Shown: in pieces, positions 17,729-25,813 of the stretch | Position numbering within the stretch: position 1 is the stretch's first letter | Layout of the letters: each line of letters starts with the position of its first letter | Origin: Gammaproteobacteria bacterium | GTDB taxonomy: Bacteria > Pseudomonadota > Gammaproteobacteria > Pseudomonadales > JAUIET01 | Assembly (NCBI GenBank): GCA_030431775.1 | Contig: JAUIHW010000023.1 | Coordinates: forward strand, 1-60,523 | Length of the DNA: 60,523 nt | Reading direction: 5' to 3' | Notes under the pieces: model-generated | The model's database searches: none | The model's input: only the letters and a program-made list of their open reading frames with translations | What the model was told of the DNA's origin: nothing | Made by a program: the position numbers and the translations under genes

Positions 17729-19519
17729 TTATTGCCGTGATCGGTCGATGGCCTTCTTCAGTGCTTTCAGCGCCCGCAGCTCTGTGTTGGTGGCTTTCGC
17801 TGTCATATTATTGCCATGGCGGCGAACATATAAAGATACAATATCCAGCACCAAAATATTCAAAGAAATTTCCCGTGCGCGGGAATACCAGTCGGAATCT
17901 TCGCCGAAACGCAACTCCGGGTCGAACAGGCCAACCCGTTCAAAGGCTGAGCGGCGATACAAACCGGCGCCAATGTAATCCGGGAATGACTCGCTGGGGT
18001 TACCGGCCGTTCGATACTCGCCGCTTCCTCTGTCCAGCCGCAGTAGCTGGGCATGCCCTTTTACCAGCTCCAGGGCTTCATCGTCGGCAAACTGTTTTAA
18101 AAAGATACCCAGAATTCCTTCCGGCCACAGATCGTCCACGTCAAGAAAAGCGATGAAGGTGCCGCTGGCATCCATAATGCCAAAGTTTCTAGCCGCGCCC
18201 GGTCCTTGGTTGGTGCGCTGATAAAAACGAACGTCCACACCCAGCTCGTCAACCACCTGGGCAATATTGTCGGTCGAGCCATCGTCCACAACAATGATTT
18301 CCAGATTCGGGTAGTCTTGCGCCAAGACAGACGAAACAGCTTCCGGCAAAAAGCGGGCACCGTTGTACACAGGAATAACCACGCTGATCAGCGGTTGCTC
18401 GCTGTCATCCTGTTTACTCCCGTCGGCATGTACTGTTTCCTGTACAGGGGGAATATCGATGCGGCCGTTGACCAGCTCTTTCACCTGACTTGCCACACCG
18501 TTCAGGTCCCGGCCAAGCTGCAAGGTACCGATGGGCAGTTGAAGGATAAACTCGTGAATGAAATCGTGGGTGGCCTGATCGGCGTAAGGCAGTTGCGACA
18601 TGGTGGTGAAGGTCGCGGCAGCCAGGAGGTAATCCTTATCAATTGGCGCCAGGCTGGTCAGTTCGGAATCCACCACCTTTGGCGACACAACCAGACTGAC
18701 CGGTAACTGCAGGCTGATCTGCCGCTGGTGCCCCGGTACCAGATAGTAAGCCGCTTTCTCCTCCTCAAAGGTTGCCTTGTTTTTCAGACAATCAGCAAAC
18801 ATCGGAAACCGGGCCGCCTGGTCGGCATTCAGCTTGGCCGTGCTGTACAAGCTATAAGCAGTGGGTTCAGGCTCGTTACCTATAATAATGTAGTCATCGC
18901 CAATGTACTGCATGCCCGCTGCCAGGCAACTGAGCGACGTGGTGGATTTACCCACCCCGCCCTTGCCAGTAATGACGATAGCCGCATCATCACACCCGAT
19001 GGCCGCCGCATGAACCAGTTGTTTGCCATGCTGAGCCATTAACCAGTGGAACAAACTGCGCAACGGGGAAGCCGCCGACCAATAGGGAATTTTGCTGATG
19101 TTCTCTACCCAGTAAATACCGTTCTCGGTATGGGTATCAAACAGATTGACCGAGTGGTCACTCCAGTGAAAGGCGGTTCGGTAGCGTTCACTGTTAAACC
19201 CCCAGATATCACCGCGGTTGGTAAACCGGCTCTGGTCACAAGGGGGAGGTGGAAACGGTTCACCTGTACTGGCGCTGTCCCAGACCAGAAACGTGGCGCA
19301 TTGCTCAGCCGGAACACTCACTTCCAGGTGGCTTAGAGCCGGCATCAACCGGTCGGCCACCGAAGGCGCTGAAAACCGCAGCCGAAGCAGCGTGCCGGCC
19401 ACACGAATTGCACGCGTCACCGCCTCTGGCCGCGCCAGGGCCTGGTTCGAGGCAGACAGGGCTCGGTGGTAAAAGTCTTCCTGCTCGGCTTCAGATTTAA
19501 TCGGAAAGTCCTGAGCCAC
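17729..19519 (-). CDS. HprK-like kinase domain fused to a GT2 glycosyltransferase
   Basis: GTG start overlapping the stop of the ABC gene by one base (TAGTG). Residues about 130-350 resemble HPr-kinase-related proteins: an LVHAAAIG strand, P-loop GKGGVGKST (185-193), and GMQYIGDDY with the acidic pair at 208-209. Residues about 376-596 are a GT-A family 2 transferase (ISVVIPVYNGARFLPEAV, IIVVDDGSTDN, AFLDVDDLWPEG). The linker is short and acidic. HprK-related kinases accompany PqqD proteins in RiPP-like loci, but fusion to a GT2 is not an arrangement I know. The GT2 half resembles the protein at 26531. The protein may phosphorylate and glycosylate the same acceptor. Confidence 0.82.
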   Translation of the reverse strand: MAQDFPIKSEAEQEDFYHRALSASNQALARPEAVTRAIRVAGTLLRLRFSAPSVADRLMPALSHLEVSVPAEQCATFLVWDSASTGEPFPPPPCDQSRFTNRGDIWGFNSERYRTAFHWSDHSVNLFDTHTENGIYWVENISKIPYWSAASPLRSLFHWLMAQHGKQLVHAAAIGCDDAAIVITGKGGVGKSTTSLSCLAAGMQYIGDDYIIIGNEPEPTAYSLYSTAKLNADQAARFPMFADCLKNKATFEEEKAAYYLVPGHQRQISLQLPVSLVVSPKVVDSELTSLAPIDKDYLLAAATFTTMSQLPYADQATHDFIHEFILQLPIGTLQLGRDLNGVASQVKELVNGRIDIPPVQETVHADGSKQDDSEQPLISVVIPVYNGARFLPEAVSSVLAQDYPNLEIIVVDDGSTDNIAQVVDELGVDVRFYQRTNQGPGAARNFGIMDASGTFIAFLDVDDLWPEGILGIFLKQFADDEALELVKGHAQLLRLDRGSGEYRTAGNPSESFPDYIGAGLYRRSAFERVGLFDPELRFGEDSDWYSRAREISLNILVLDIVSLYVRRHGNNMTAKATNTELRALKALKKAIDRSRQ

Positions 19520-21291
19520 TATTGCGCTTCCTGGAGGATTAATAGGGGGTTGACCGGCTCTAACACACCGGCATGCAAACGATGCACGTGGTCAGCCAGG
19601 CTGATCACCGACTCCGAATGGCTGATTATCAGGATGGCGGGCCGAGTGGGCAGGCGTTGTAAAGACCTGATTAACTCAGCAATGGATTCAAGGTCCAGGT
19701 GATTAGTCGGTTCATCCAGAATCAACAAGCCTGGCTGATTAATCAATGCTCTGGCAATAACAATCTTCTGAACCTCACCGCCGGACAGTCGCGCACCGTT
19801 TTTACCCACTTTGGTTTCGTACCGGTCTGGCAACCGATCTATAAAATCATGCGCCAGCGCCTGGCGGGCCGCCGTTTCCATCACTTCCTGGCTGCAATCG
19901 CGATTACCATAAATGATGTTTTGTCGTATGTCCCCGTTGAATAAGGTCGCTTTCTGAGGCACCAGCCCAATCAGTCGACGCAAACTGTGCATATCAATGT
20001 CATCATACGGTATACCCGCACACAGCAACCGGCCAGACTGCGGACGGTAGTAACCCAGAATCAGGTTAACCAGGGTACTCTTGCCCTCGCCGTTGTTACC
20101 AACAATCAGGGTAATGGAGCCTGGTGTCAGCTTGAGGTTCACATCTCTAAGTAAGGGCCGGTCGCCATAACTGAAGCGCACGTCCACCAGCTCGACTTCG
20201 CCACCAGACTCTACCTCCCGTGTTCCGCAGTAGGGCTCTCTCTGGTCGGAACTGGTCAGCCCAACCATGGTCTTCAGTGAGTGCACGCCCGTAAGCAACA
20301 CGGGAATACCGGTCACTATTCGGGTGATACGCGTGTTGAGCAGTGCGGCCGCCGCATAGAATGACACAAACTCCCCCAGTGTCAGGCTGTTGTTCAGAAT
20401 CGAGATACCGCCAATCACCAGAATCAGTATGCCGGCAATGCCAACCATGTTGGTTTGCAGTTGATTGTGCAACGAAGAACTCAGTGCCATGGAATTGGTA
20501 TTCCGACGCAGGTCATCAAGCATTTCAGACTGCTCGTACAGCTCCTGATGCTGTGAGGCCTTGCTACGGGTCAGCTCAATGTGCTCAAGCACAAAGTAAG
20601 TGCCTTTGGAAAAATTCTCAAAAGATTTATGAAATCGCTCGATGGATTTTTTAACGTAGCGGCTGGACAAACTGGAGCTTACATAGATTAACGGCGCCAC
20701 CAGTAGCAAAACCCCGGTAAGCGTCGGGCTTAAATAAACCATCACCAGCAGCAAAGGCACACTGAACAGGACCGCAGGAATAAGCTGGCCAAACACATTG
20801 GTGCTCATGGCATCCACCCGCTGAGTGTCTTGAACCACTCTGGCGTGCAACTCCCCCACTTCCGAATTGGCATGAAAATCGTAGGACAGGCGAAACAAAT
20901 TGTGCAGCAGGGTGAGTCGCATCTCTTTGGTGGCGCTTTTCACCACACTCACAATTTTCATACGAATGAAGACTTCAGCAATTGAGGACGCTACGCGCAG
21001 GCCCACGATTCCACAACCAATCCAGATGATCAGGGTTGCATTGCCGTTGGGAATCGCCGTGTCAAAGATTTCCTTGGTCAGGTATAAAACCGGCAGGGCG
21101 AGCATGGACTGCAGGGCAATCAGGCAGGTGTAAAACATTAACCGCCACTGGCGCGACCGGTAATGCTCCAGGAAGAACTCGCGCGCCAAATGTGCCAGCA
21201 GTTTGTCCGCGGCGCTATTGGAACTGGCCGAGCGAAACCAGGACACCGGGTTATTTCTGCGCCGGCCAGCCCTTGGCTTCGTCAACATCAT
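19519..21291 (-). CDS. ABC exporter (fused membrane and ATP-binding domains)
   Basis: The first half has about six membrane helices (MLALPVLYLTKEIFDT, LIIWIGCGIVGLRVASS, AVLFSVPLLLVMVYL, MVGIAGILILVIGGISIL). The second half is the ATPase, with Walker A GNNGEGKST, signature LSGGE, Walker B LLILDEPTNHLD and switch His in ISHSE. It resembles peptide and lipid exporters of the LagD/MsbA type but has no N-terminal C39 peptidase. I place the start at the ATG pair 21288-21291, which overlaps the PqqD gene by 41 bases. The frame extends to 21399, and a GTG at 21246 is also possible. Context suggests export of the product made by the PqqD/HprK-GT2 proteins. Confidence 0.85.
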   Translation of the reverse strand: MMLTKPRAGRRRNNPVSWFRSASSNSAADKLLAHLAREFFLEHYRSRQWRLMFYTCLIALQSMLALPVLYLTKEIFDTAIPNGNATLIIWIGCGIVGLRVASSIAEVFIRMKIVSVVKSATKEMRLTLLHNLFRLSYDFHANSEVGELHARVVQDTQRVDAMSTNVFGQLIPAVLFSVPLLLVMVYLSPTLTGVLLLVAPLIYVSSSLSSRYVKKSIERFHKSFENFSKGTYFVLEHIELTRSKASQHQELYEQSEMLDDLRRNTNSMALSSSLHNQLQTNMVGIAGILILVIGGISILNNSLTLGEFVSFYAAAALLNTRITRIVTGIPVLLTGVHSLKTMVGLTSSDQREPYCGTREVESGGEVELVDVRFSYGDRPLLRDVNLKLTPGSITLIVGNNGEGKSTLVNLILGYYRPQSGRLLCAGIPYDDIDMHSLRRLIGLVPQKATLFNGDIRQNIIYGNRDCSQEVMETAARQALAHDFIDRLPDRYETKVGKNGARLSGGEVQKIVIARALINQPGLLILDEPTNHLDLESIAELIRSLQRLPTRPAILIISHSESVISLADHVHRLHAGVLEPVNPLLILQEAQ

Positions 21292-21691
21292 GAATAGGGT
21301 CAAGCAGAAATATATCCTGCATGTCGGAGTAGGTTTCCAGTACCGGCGCCGAAAACGGCAATAATGCTGCGCCATTTGCTTCTGGCGCCTCAAGCTCACC
21401 GTTCACGCTGCGCGTTTCTCTTTCCACAATGAGCTTGTGTTTGGCCAACTCAGAAAGGAAACTGTTTAGCGACTCCGTAATCGCTTCGGCAGAAGCGTCG
21501 TAACGTGCGCCAAGCAGGTGCACCATCTCTGCCACTGACAGACCCTGCTCCAGAAACTCCCAGACCTCGGCACCCACGCCCTGGGCGCTGTAGTAAGTTC
21601 CGAAAATGTGGCTGATAATTACCGCCTCGCCATCGATTACTTCACCGGCGGCGGACTTCGGGTCAATTGCATACACTTGACTGGTGGACAC
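21251..21691 (-). CDS. PqqD-like (RRE) protein with distinctive C-terminal tail
   Basis: I choose the GTG at 21691 because AAGGAG lies 8 nt upstream. An ATG at 21736 is in frame without such support. Residues about 5-90 have the PqqD/RRE winged-helix pattern (GEAVIISHIFGTYYSAQGVGAEVWEFLEQGLSV, LLGARYD, LNSFLSELAKHKLI). PqqD domains bind leader peptides of ribosomal peptides. The last 35 residues form a separate tail (LPFSAPVLETYSDMQ, then DIFLLDPIHDVDE, then GWP) that is not part of the RRE fold and could be a substrate or docking segment. It is the first gene of the leftward operon that carries the ABC exporter and HprK-GT2. Confidence 0.85.
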   Translation of the reverse strand: MSTSQVYAIDPKSAAGEVIDGEAVIISHIFGTYYSAQGVGAEVWEFLEQGLSVAEMVHLLGARYDASAEAITESLNSFLSELAKHKLIVERETRSVNGELEAPEANGAALLPFSAPVLETYSDMQDIFLLDPIHDVDEAKGWPAQK

Positions 21692-21736
21692 TTCGTGTTC
21701 TCCTTGTGATGAGCACTGCTCCTGATTGGTTCTCAA

Positions 21737-21925
21737 TAATGCGCTGTTGTGTTTGCTTGTTGATTGCGCCCGAGAATTATATCCCTACATTTAATTGTTG
21801 ATCAAATAATAAACGATAAGCGACAATAGCAGCCGCAGGCTTTAAGCCACTGTTCCGGCTTACAGTATTCAGCATCCGACCAAAGGTATGCCTTATCGAG
21901 GATTACCGTTCACAATATCGGTCAC
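21737..21925. promoter_or_regulatory. Divergent control region between PqqD and NTP-transferase genes
   Basis: This AT-rich stretch of about 190 bp, with its richest part near 21775-21830 (TTTAATTGTTGATCAAATAA), separates two divergent operons. It should hold promoters for both directions. I looked on both strands for a short peptide gene with a ribosome site and found none that I could support. Confidence 0.4.
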
Positions 21926-23122
21926 ATGAAGCGTCCACTGAACAATGTATTTGAGCACGGCCGATGCGAGTCGGGGTTTTGGCCCAATGACTCGCAAGCC
22001 CGCCTGATTCGGCTGGTATTGGACCTGGAAACCGATCGGCAGAAGGCTTACACCGCCTGGCGAGACACCGTGGACTTCGCGGCATTCGGCCAGGGCAGCC
22101 AACGCCTGGTTCCCATGCTGCAGCACTACCTCGACGAAGCCTTCCTGTCGGACGATGACAAAAGTTTTATTCGCAACACCCGGCGCCTGACCTGGTGGCA
22201 CACCAGTGCCCGCCTGAAAACCCTGGCTTCCATCAACCACACACTGCGAGCAAATGGCATTTCCTGCATGCCTATCAAGGGCATGGCACTGCTGATCGAC
22301 GGCAGCTATGCCAGCGCGGCGGACCGACCAACGGCGGATATCGATATATTTGTGCAGCCTGGCGATCTCAGCGCCACTCTGCAAGCGCTGTTGGCCGACG
22401 GCTGGAAAACTGTCGGCGAGGACTTGCTGCACGATATACACGCCTTGATCAGCAGCCGCCATGCCCTGGAGCTGCAGCGCGGTGATGATGAGCACCTCGA
22501 CTTACACTGGAGCCTGTTCCACCGCTATGGCACTGTCTGCAATACGCATTCGGCATTTTGGGACCGAGCCAGAACCATTGAGTACGCAGGTACAGAGTAC
22601 ACCGTGCTCAATCCGACCCACGCGTTACTGCAGTGCTGTGCCCACGGTGCCCGCTGGGCCTATTACGTGGCACCCATTCGCTGGCTGGTGGACGCGCACC
22701 GCATTATTTCGGTACACGGCGCCGCAATTGACTGGGGCGAGTTGGTGGCCGAAGCCCGCGCCCTGGATGTGGTGCCACCAGTCAAAGACACTCTGCTCTA
22801 TCTGGCCGGCGAACTCGCCGCCGACGTTCCCGCAACCGCTATTTCAGCCATCAAACAAAGTAAAGCCAGCTACACCGCCAGGTTGGAGGCCTATATCTGT
22901 TCCAGTCCTTATGTGTGGAACTGTTACCCGCAACGGCTGGTGGGCACCTGGCGGTATGCCAGAGCCGAACACAACTCCTTGTTGAGCACGCTGCGAAACG
23001 CCCCGACCTATATCCGCACTGTATTCCTTGTTCCACAAACGCTGTCCATCCGCGAAGAGATGGCCGGCAAACTGCGGCGCTTGCTCAAACGACTTCAGCT
23101 GCAATTCAGCGGGAGTCGCTAG
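21926..23122 (+). CDS. NTP_transf_5-type nucleotidyltransferase family protein
   Basis: The 398-residue chain holds the nucleotidyltransferase core: MPIKGMALLIDGSYA then RPTADIDIFV, with the metal-binding D138-x-D140, followed by HLDLHWSLF. The helical C-terminal part includes IRWLVDAHRII. This family is found in lasso-peptide and other RiPP-like loci and in EPS loci, often with PqqD and HprK-like proteins. Its target (peptide, lipid or sugar) is not established. It is divergent from the PqqD gene and followed 3 bp later by a paralogue. Confidence 0.8.
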   Translation: MKRPLNNVFEHGRCESGFWPNDSQARLIRLVLDLETDRQKAYTAWRDTVDFAAFGQGSQRLVPMLQHYLDEAFLSDDDKSFIRNTRRLTWWHTSARLKTLASINHTLRANGISCMPIKGMALLIDGSYASAADRPTADIDIFVQPGDLSATLQALLADGWKTVGEDLLHDIHALISSRHALELQRGDDEHLDLHWSLFHRYGTVCNTHSAFWDRARTIEYAGTEYTVLNPTHALLQCCAHGARWAYYVAPIRWLVDAHRIISVHGAAIDWGELVAEARALDVVPPVKDTLLYLAGELAADVPATAISAIKQSKASYTARLEAYICSSPYVWNCYPQRLVGTWRYARAEHNSLLSTLRNAPTYIRTVFLVPQTLSIREEMAGKLRRLLKRLQLQFSGSR

Positions 23123-23125
23123 GCA

Positions 23126-24142
23126 ATGAATCCGAGCCAACCTTTGGCAACGCCGACACTAAAGCTCACGGTTGGCGAACAGTTGCTGCTTCGCCTGGTA
23201 TTGAATCAGGACATTGACGCGTGGCGCGAATGGGCTGCCAGCCAGAACATAGATGAGCACAGCAAAATAGAATTTCAACTGTTCCCTGCCGTGTATAAAA
23301 CCTTGCAGCGGCTGGATGAAGCGCACCCGTGGAAAGCACGGCTGAAAGGGGTGTACCGCCAGCACTGGGCGAAAAACCAGAAAAGCCTGGCGGCTTACCG
23401 GGCGGCGGCCGCGGTATTGCCAGATTGCAAGGCCGAGTATTTACAACCTTTCGAGCAGCAGGTTGGCGAGCGGCTGGGCGACAATGCACTGCTGGCCACG
23501 CCGCGGATCCGGCTGGCTACCAAGCCAGGCGATGCGCCTCGGGTCATATCGGCATTTGCCAAAGCCGGTTGGACGGTTCAGCCCGTAGCTGCGACAAAAA
23601 CCGGCCGCATCGCTCGCCTGCGGGCCGGCGAGTGGAGGCTGACACACCCGGCTGGCGAGGTATGGCTAACAAACTTCTACCATAAAACGCGGCGAGATTC
23701 GTCAACCAACGCGCTGGTGTGGGCACACAGTTCAGCGCATTCTTCCCAAGCGTACATGCGCTGTGTAAACGACGACCACCTGCTGTACGAAGCCCTGTGT
23801 GACCAGCCTAAAAATACCAGCAGCATCCGCTGGCTTATCGCGGCAGCTGCGATTCTTTCCACCCAGAGCGAAGCGGGCGACCGCGAGACAGTGGTAATCC
23901 CGAGCCGTCACTACGCCATTATGCAGCAACGAGCCGAGTGCCTTGCGACATTCAGCGGCGGAAAATTCAGCGCCGCCAGTCTGTTGCAGCACTGCGCGCC
24001 GGACATCAGTGACAGTGACGTAGTAGTGCGACAAATCACTGTTTACACCCGCGCTCGCCAGCTAAAGCGTCAGATCGGGCGCTGGGGCGGCGTTCGTGGC
24101 ACACTGGCTTACCTGTACCACACCCGTGGCAAGCAGGCGTGA
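23126..24142 (+). CDS. Degenerate NTP_transf_5 paralogue lacking the catalytic motif
   Basis: It begins 3 bp after the preceding gene. Several segments line up with the 21926 protein: PGDAPRVISAFAKAGW with PGDLSATLQALLADGW, IRWLIAAAAILS with IRWLVDAHRIIS, and a shared N-terminal helical region. The place of RPTADIDIFV reads TPRIRLATKPGD, so both metal-binding aspartates are gone. The frame is intact over 338 codons and composition is normal for the locus, so it is probably a retained non-catalytic subunit or binding partner rather than a dead gene. Homology was judged by eye and is moderate. Confidence 0.6.
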   Translation: MNPSQPLATPTLKLTVGEQLLLRLVLNQDIDAWREWAASQNIDEHSKIEFQLFPAVYKTLQRLDEAHPWKARLKGVYRQHWAKNQKSLAAYRAAAAVLPDCKAEYLQPFEQQVGERLGDNALLATPRIRLATKPGDAPRVISAFAKAGWTVQPVAATKTGRIARLRAGEWRLTHPAGEVWLTNFYHKTRRDSSTNALVWAHSSAHSSQAYMRCVNDDHLLYEALCDQPKNTSSIRWLIAAAAILSTQSEAGDRETVVIPSRHYAIMQQRAECLATFSGGKFSAASLLQHCAPDISDSDVVVRQITVYTRARQLKRQIGRWGGVRGTLAYLYHTRGKQA

Positions 24143-24161
24143 ACACTGTGAGAGTTACTGC

Positions 24162-25091
24162 ATGAACAGGCTCAAACGGTTTACCCGCTTAGCCCGACGC
24201 CCGCTTCACAGCAGCAGAATTGTGTTAGGTTATTACCTGGACAATAAAGTAAACCGTAATTCCTCAGCGGTGTGGCTGACCAGCCCGAAGCTGCTGCAAT
24301 TGGCCATGGCCATTAACCGCCATGGCCAGCCAGCAGGCAGCACCAGCTACCGCAAATTTATTGTGCTGACATCACCGCGTAGCGGCAGTAACCTGTTGTG
24401 CTCTTCGCTGGACCAGCACGACCAGCTGGTGTGCAAGGGAGAGCTGTTTGGTGAAGATGGGCCACATATCGGCGTGTCGCCCCGCAATTTTAACTCCAAC
24501 TGGCTGGCCGTGTTTCGCGAACTCGACGCTGAAAGGTTTCTGGAGTACTTCCACCATAAACCCTACCCGCCGACCATTCAAGCGGTTGGGTTTAAAGTAT
24601 TTCCCCGGCATTTAACTCACAAAGGGTTTCGCCCAGTCATCAGTAGTTTATTGCATGACCCCGCCACGCAGGTGATCGTGCTGCAACGCCCCAACTATCT
24701 GGAACGTTACCTGTCCCTTAAGAAAGCTCGCGAGAGCCGGCAGTGGGCGCACTGGTTGCACGAGGGAAAGGCCGGTTCGAGCCGGCAAACACAGGCTGTT
24801 GAGCTATCGGTAAAGGAACTGAACCGCGAATTTATCAAGCTGGCGCAAGAGGACCGTGTGATCGCCGGTCTGGTAAGCGGCCGCCCTTTCCTGCCGCTCA
24901 GCTACGACGATTTATGTACCGACTTTGAAACACAGTTGGGCCGGGTGCAGGAATACCTGGGCGTACCCACCCAAGCGGTACCAGTACGAACCCGCAAACA
25001 AAGCAACGGCAGTCTGGCAGAGAATATTGCCAACTACGCCGAACTCAAGCAGCATTTTCACAGTAGCCCCTGGGGCCGTTTTTTTACCTGA
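24162..25091 (+). CDS. Stf0-like sulfotransferase, first copy
   Basis: I place the start at the ATG at 24162. The frame extends upstream to 24096 but would overlap the previous gene. The PAPS 5'-phosphosulfate loop reads FIVLTSPRSGSNLLCSSL and is followed by an AVGFKVF strand and a C-terminal KQSNGSLAENIANY motif shared with the 27341 protein. Both resemble the Stf0 family, which sulfates carbohydrates with PAPS. Location next to a GT2 (6-bp gap) suggests cytoplasmic sulfation of a glycolipid intermediate or polymer unit. The acceptor is unknown. Confidence 0.8.
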   Translation: MNRLKRFTRLARRPLHSSRIVLGYYLDNKVNRNSSAVWLTSPKLLQLAMAINRHGQPAGSTSYRKFIVLTSPRSGSNLLCSSLDQHDQLVCKGELFGEDGPHIGVSPRNFNSNWLAVFRELDAERFLEYFHHKPYPPTIQAVGFKVFPRHLTHKGFRPVISSLLHDPATQVIVLQRPNYLERYLSLKKARESRQWAHWLHEGKAGSSRQTQAVELSVKELNREFIKLAQEDRVIAGLVSGRPFLPLSYDDLCTDFETQLGRVQEYLGVPTQAVPVRTRKQSNGSLAENIANYAELKQHFHSSPWGRFFT

Positions 25092-25097
25092 CCTATT

Positions 25098-25787
25098 ATG
25101 AAAGAACTCATCAGCGTTATTATTCCCAGCTACAACGCCGCCGCTTATGTGGGCGAAGCCATCGACAGCGTGCTCGCACAGGCTTATGACAACATCGAGT
25201 TGATCCTGGTGGATGATGGCTCAACCGACCACACGGCCGAAGTGGCCAGGCAATACGCTGACAGCCTGCGCTACATTTACCAAGAGAACGGCGGCATTGG
25301 CGCCGCGCGAAACACCGGCGTGCGCGCCAGTTCGGGCAACTTGCTGGCCTTTCTGGATGCCGACGACATCTGGGTAGCAAATAAATTAGTTCTTCAACTG
25401 GCAGCCTTCGCCCGCCAGCCCGAACTGGATGTAGTCTACGGGCACGCCCGACAGTTCTACAGCCCGGAGGTGAGTGAAGAGTTCAAAAACCAGAAAGGCT
25501 ACGCCAAAGAAGTGATGCCGGCCACCCTGTCAACGGCCATGCTGATTAAACGCGACAGCTTTCTGCGGGTAGGCTACTACCAGGAGGGCGATTGGATTGT
25601 GGACCAGCAATGGTACCTGGAGTCGCAGGAGGCAGGCGTACACCAATTGGTGTTGGACGACATCCTGTATCTGCGGCGCATCCATGAGAACAACCACAGC
25701 ATTCAGTACGCGGATCAAAAGAAAACGGCTCAATTCGAGCTGGCCAAGCGAGCGCTGCAACTGAAGCGTGCCGGCAAAAAAAGCTAA
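25098..25787 (+). CDS. Glycosyltransferase family 2, copy A
   Basis: GT-A fold: ISVIIPSYNAAAYVGEAIDSVLAQ, LILVDDGSTDHTAEV, GGIGAARNTGVRA and the DxD motif LAFLDADDIW. At 229 residues it is a single catalytic domain. It is closely related to the oppositely oriented 25814 gene, with stretches of DNA identity, including the 53-nt perfect match listed separately. It should transfer a sugar to a lipid-linked intermediate at the membrane surface. The donor cannot be read from the motifs. Confidence 0.87.
   Translation: MKELISVIIPSYNAAAYVGEAIDSVLAQAYDNIELILVDDGSTDHTAEVARQYADSLRYIYQENGGIGAARNTGVRASSGNLLAFLDADDIWVANKLVLQLAAFARQPELDVVYGHARQFYSPEVSEEFKNQKGYAKEVMPATLSTAMLIKRDSFLRVGYYQEGDWIVDQQWYLESQEAGVHQLVLDDILYLRRIHENNHSIQYADQKKTAQFELAKRALQLKRAGKKS
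25266..25318 (+). repeat. 53-nt perfect inverted repeat, left arm (in GT2 copy A)
   Basis: Begins CTGCGCTACATTTACC and ends GAAACACCGG. It is identical, base for base, to the reverse complement of 26286-26338. It encodes the YIYQENGGIGAARNTG region. A further 28-nt identical stretch (TGGTGGATGATGGCTCAACC...) lies about 60 bp upstream in both genes. Confidence 0.9.
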
Positions 25788-25813
25788 ACCTCCGAAGTTC
25801 CTACCATTTTATC

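Noticed and set aside
21737-21925. Free precursor peptide gene between the PqqD and NTP-transferase genes
   Set aside because: No short frame with a ribosome site and peptide-like features could be supported on either strand.
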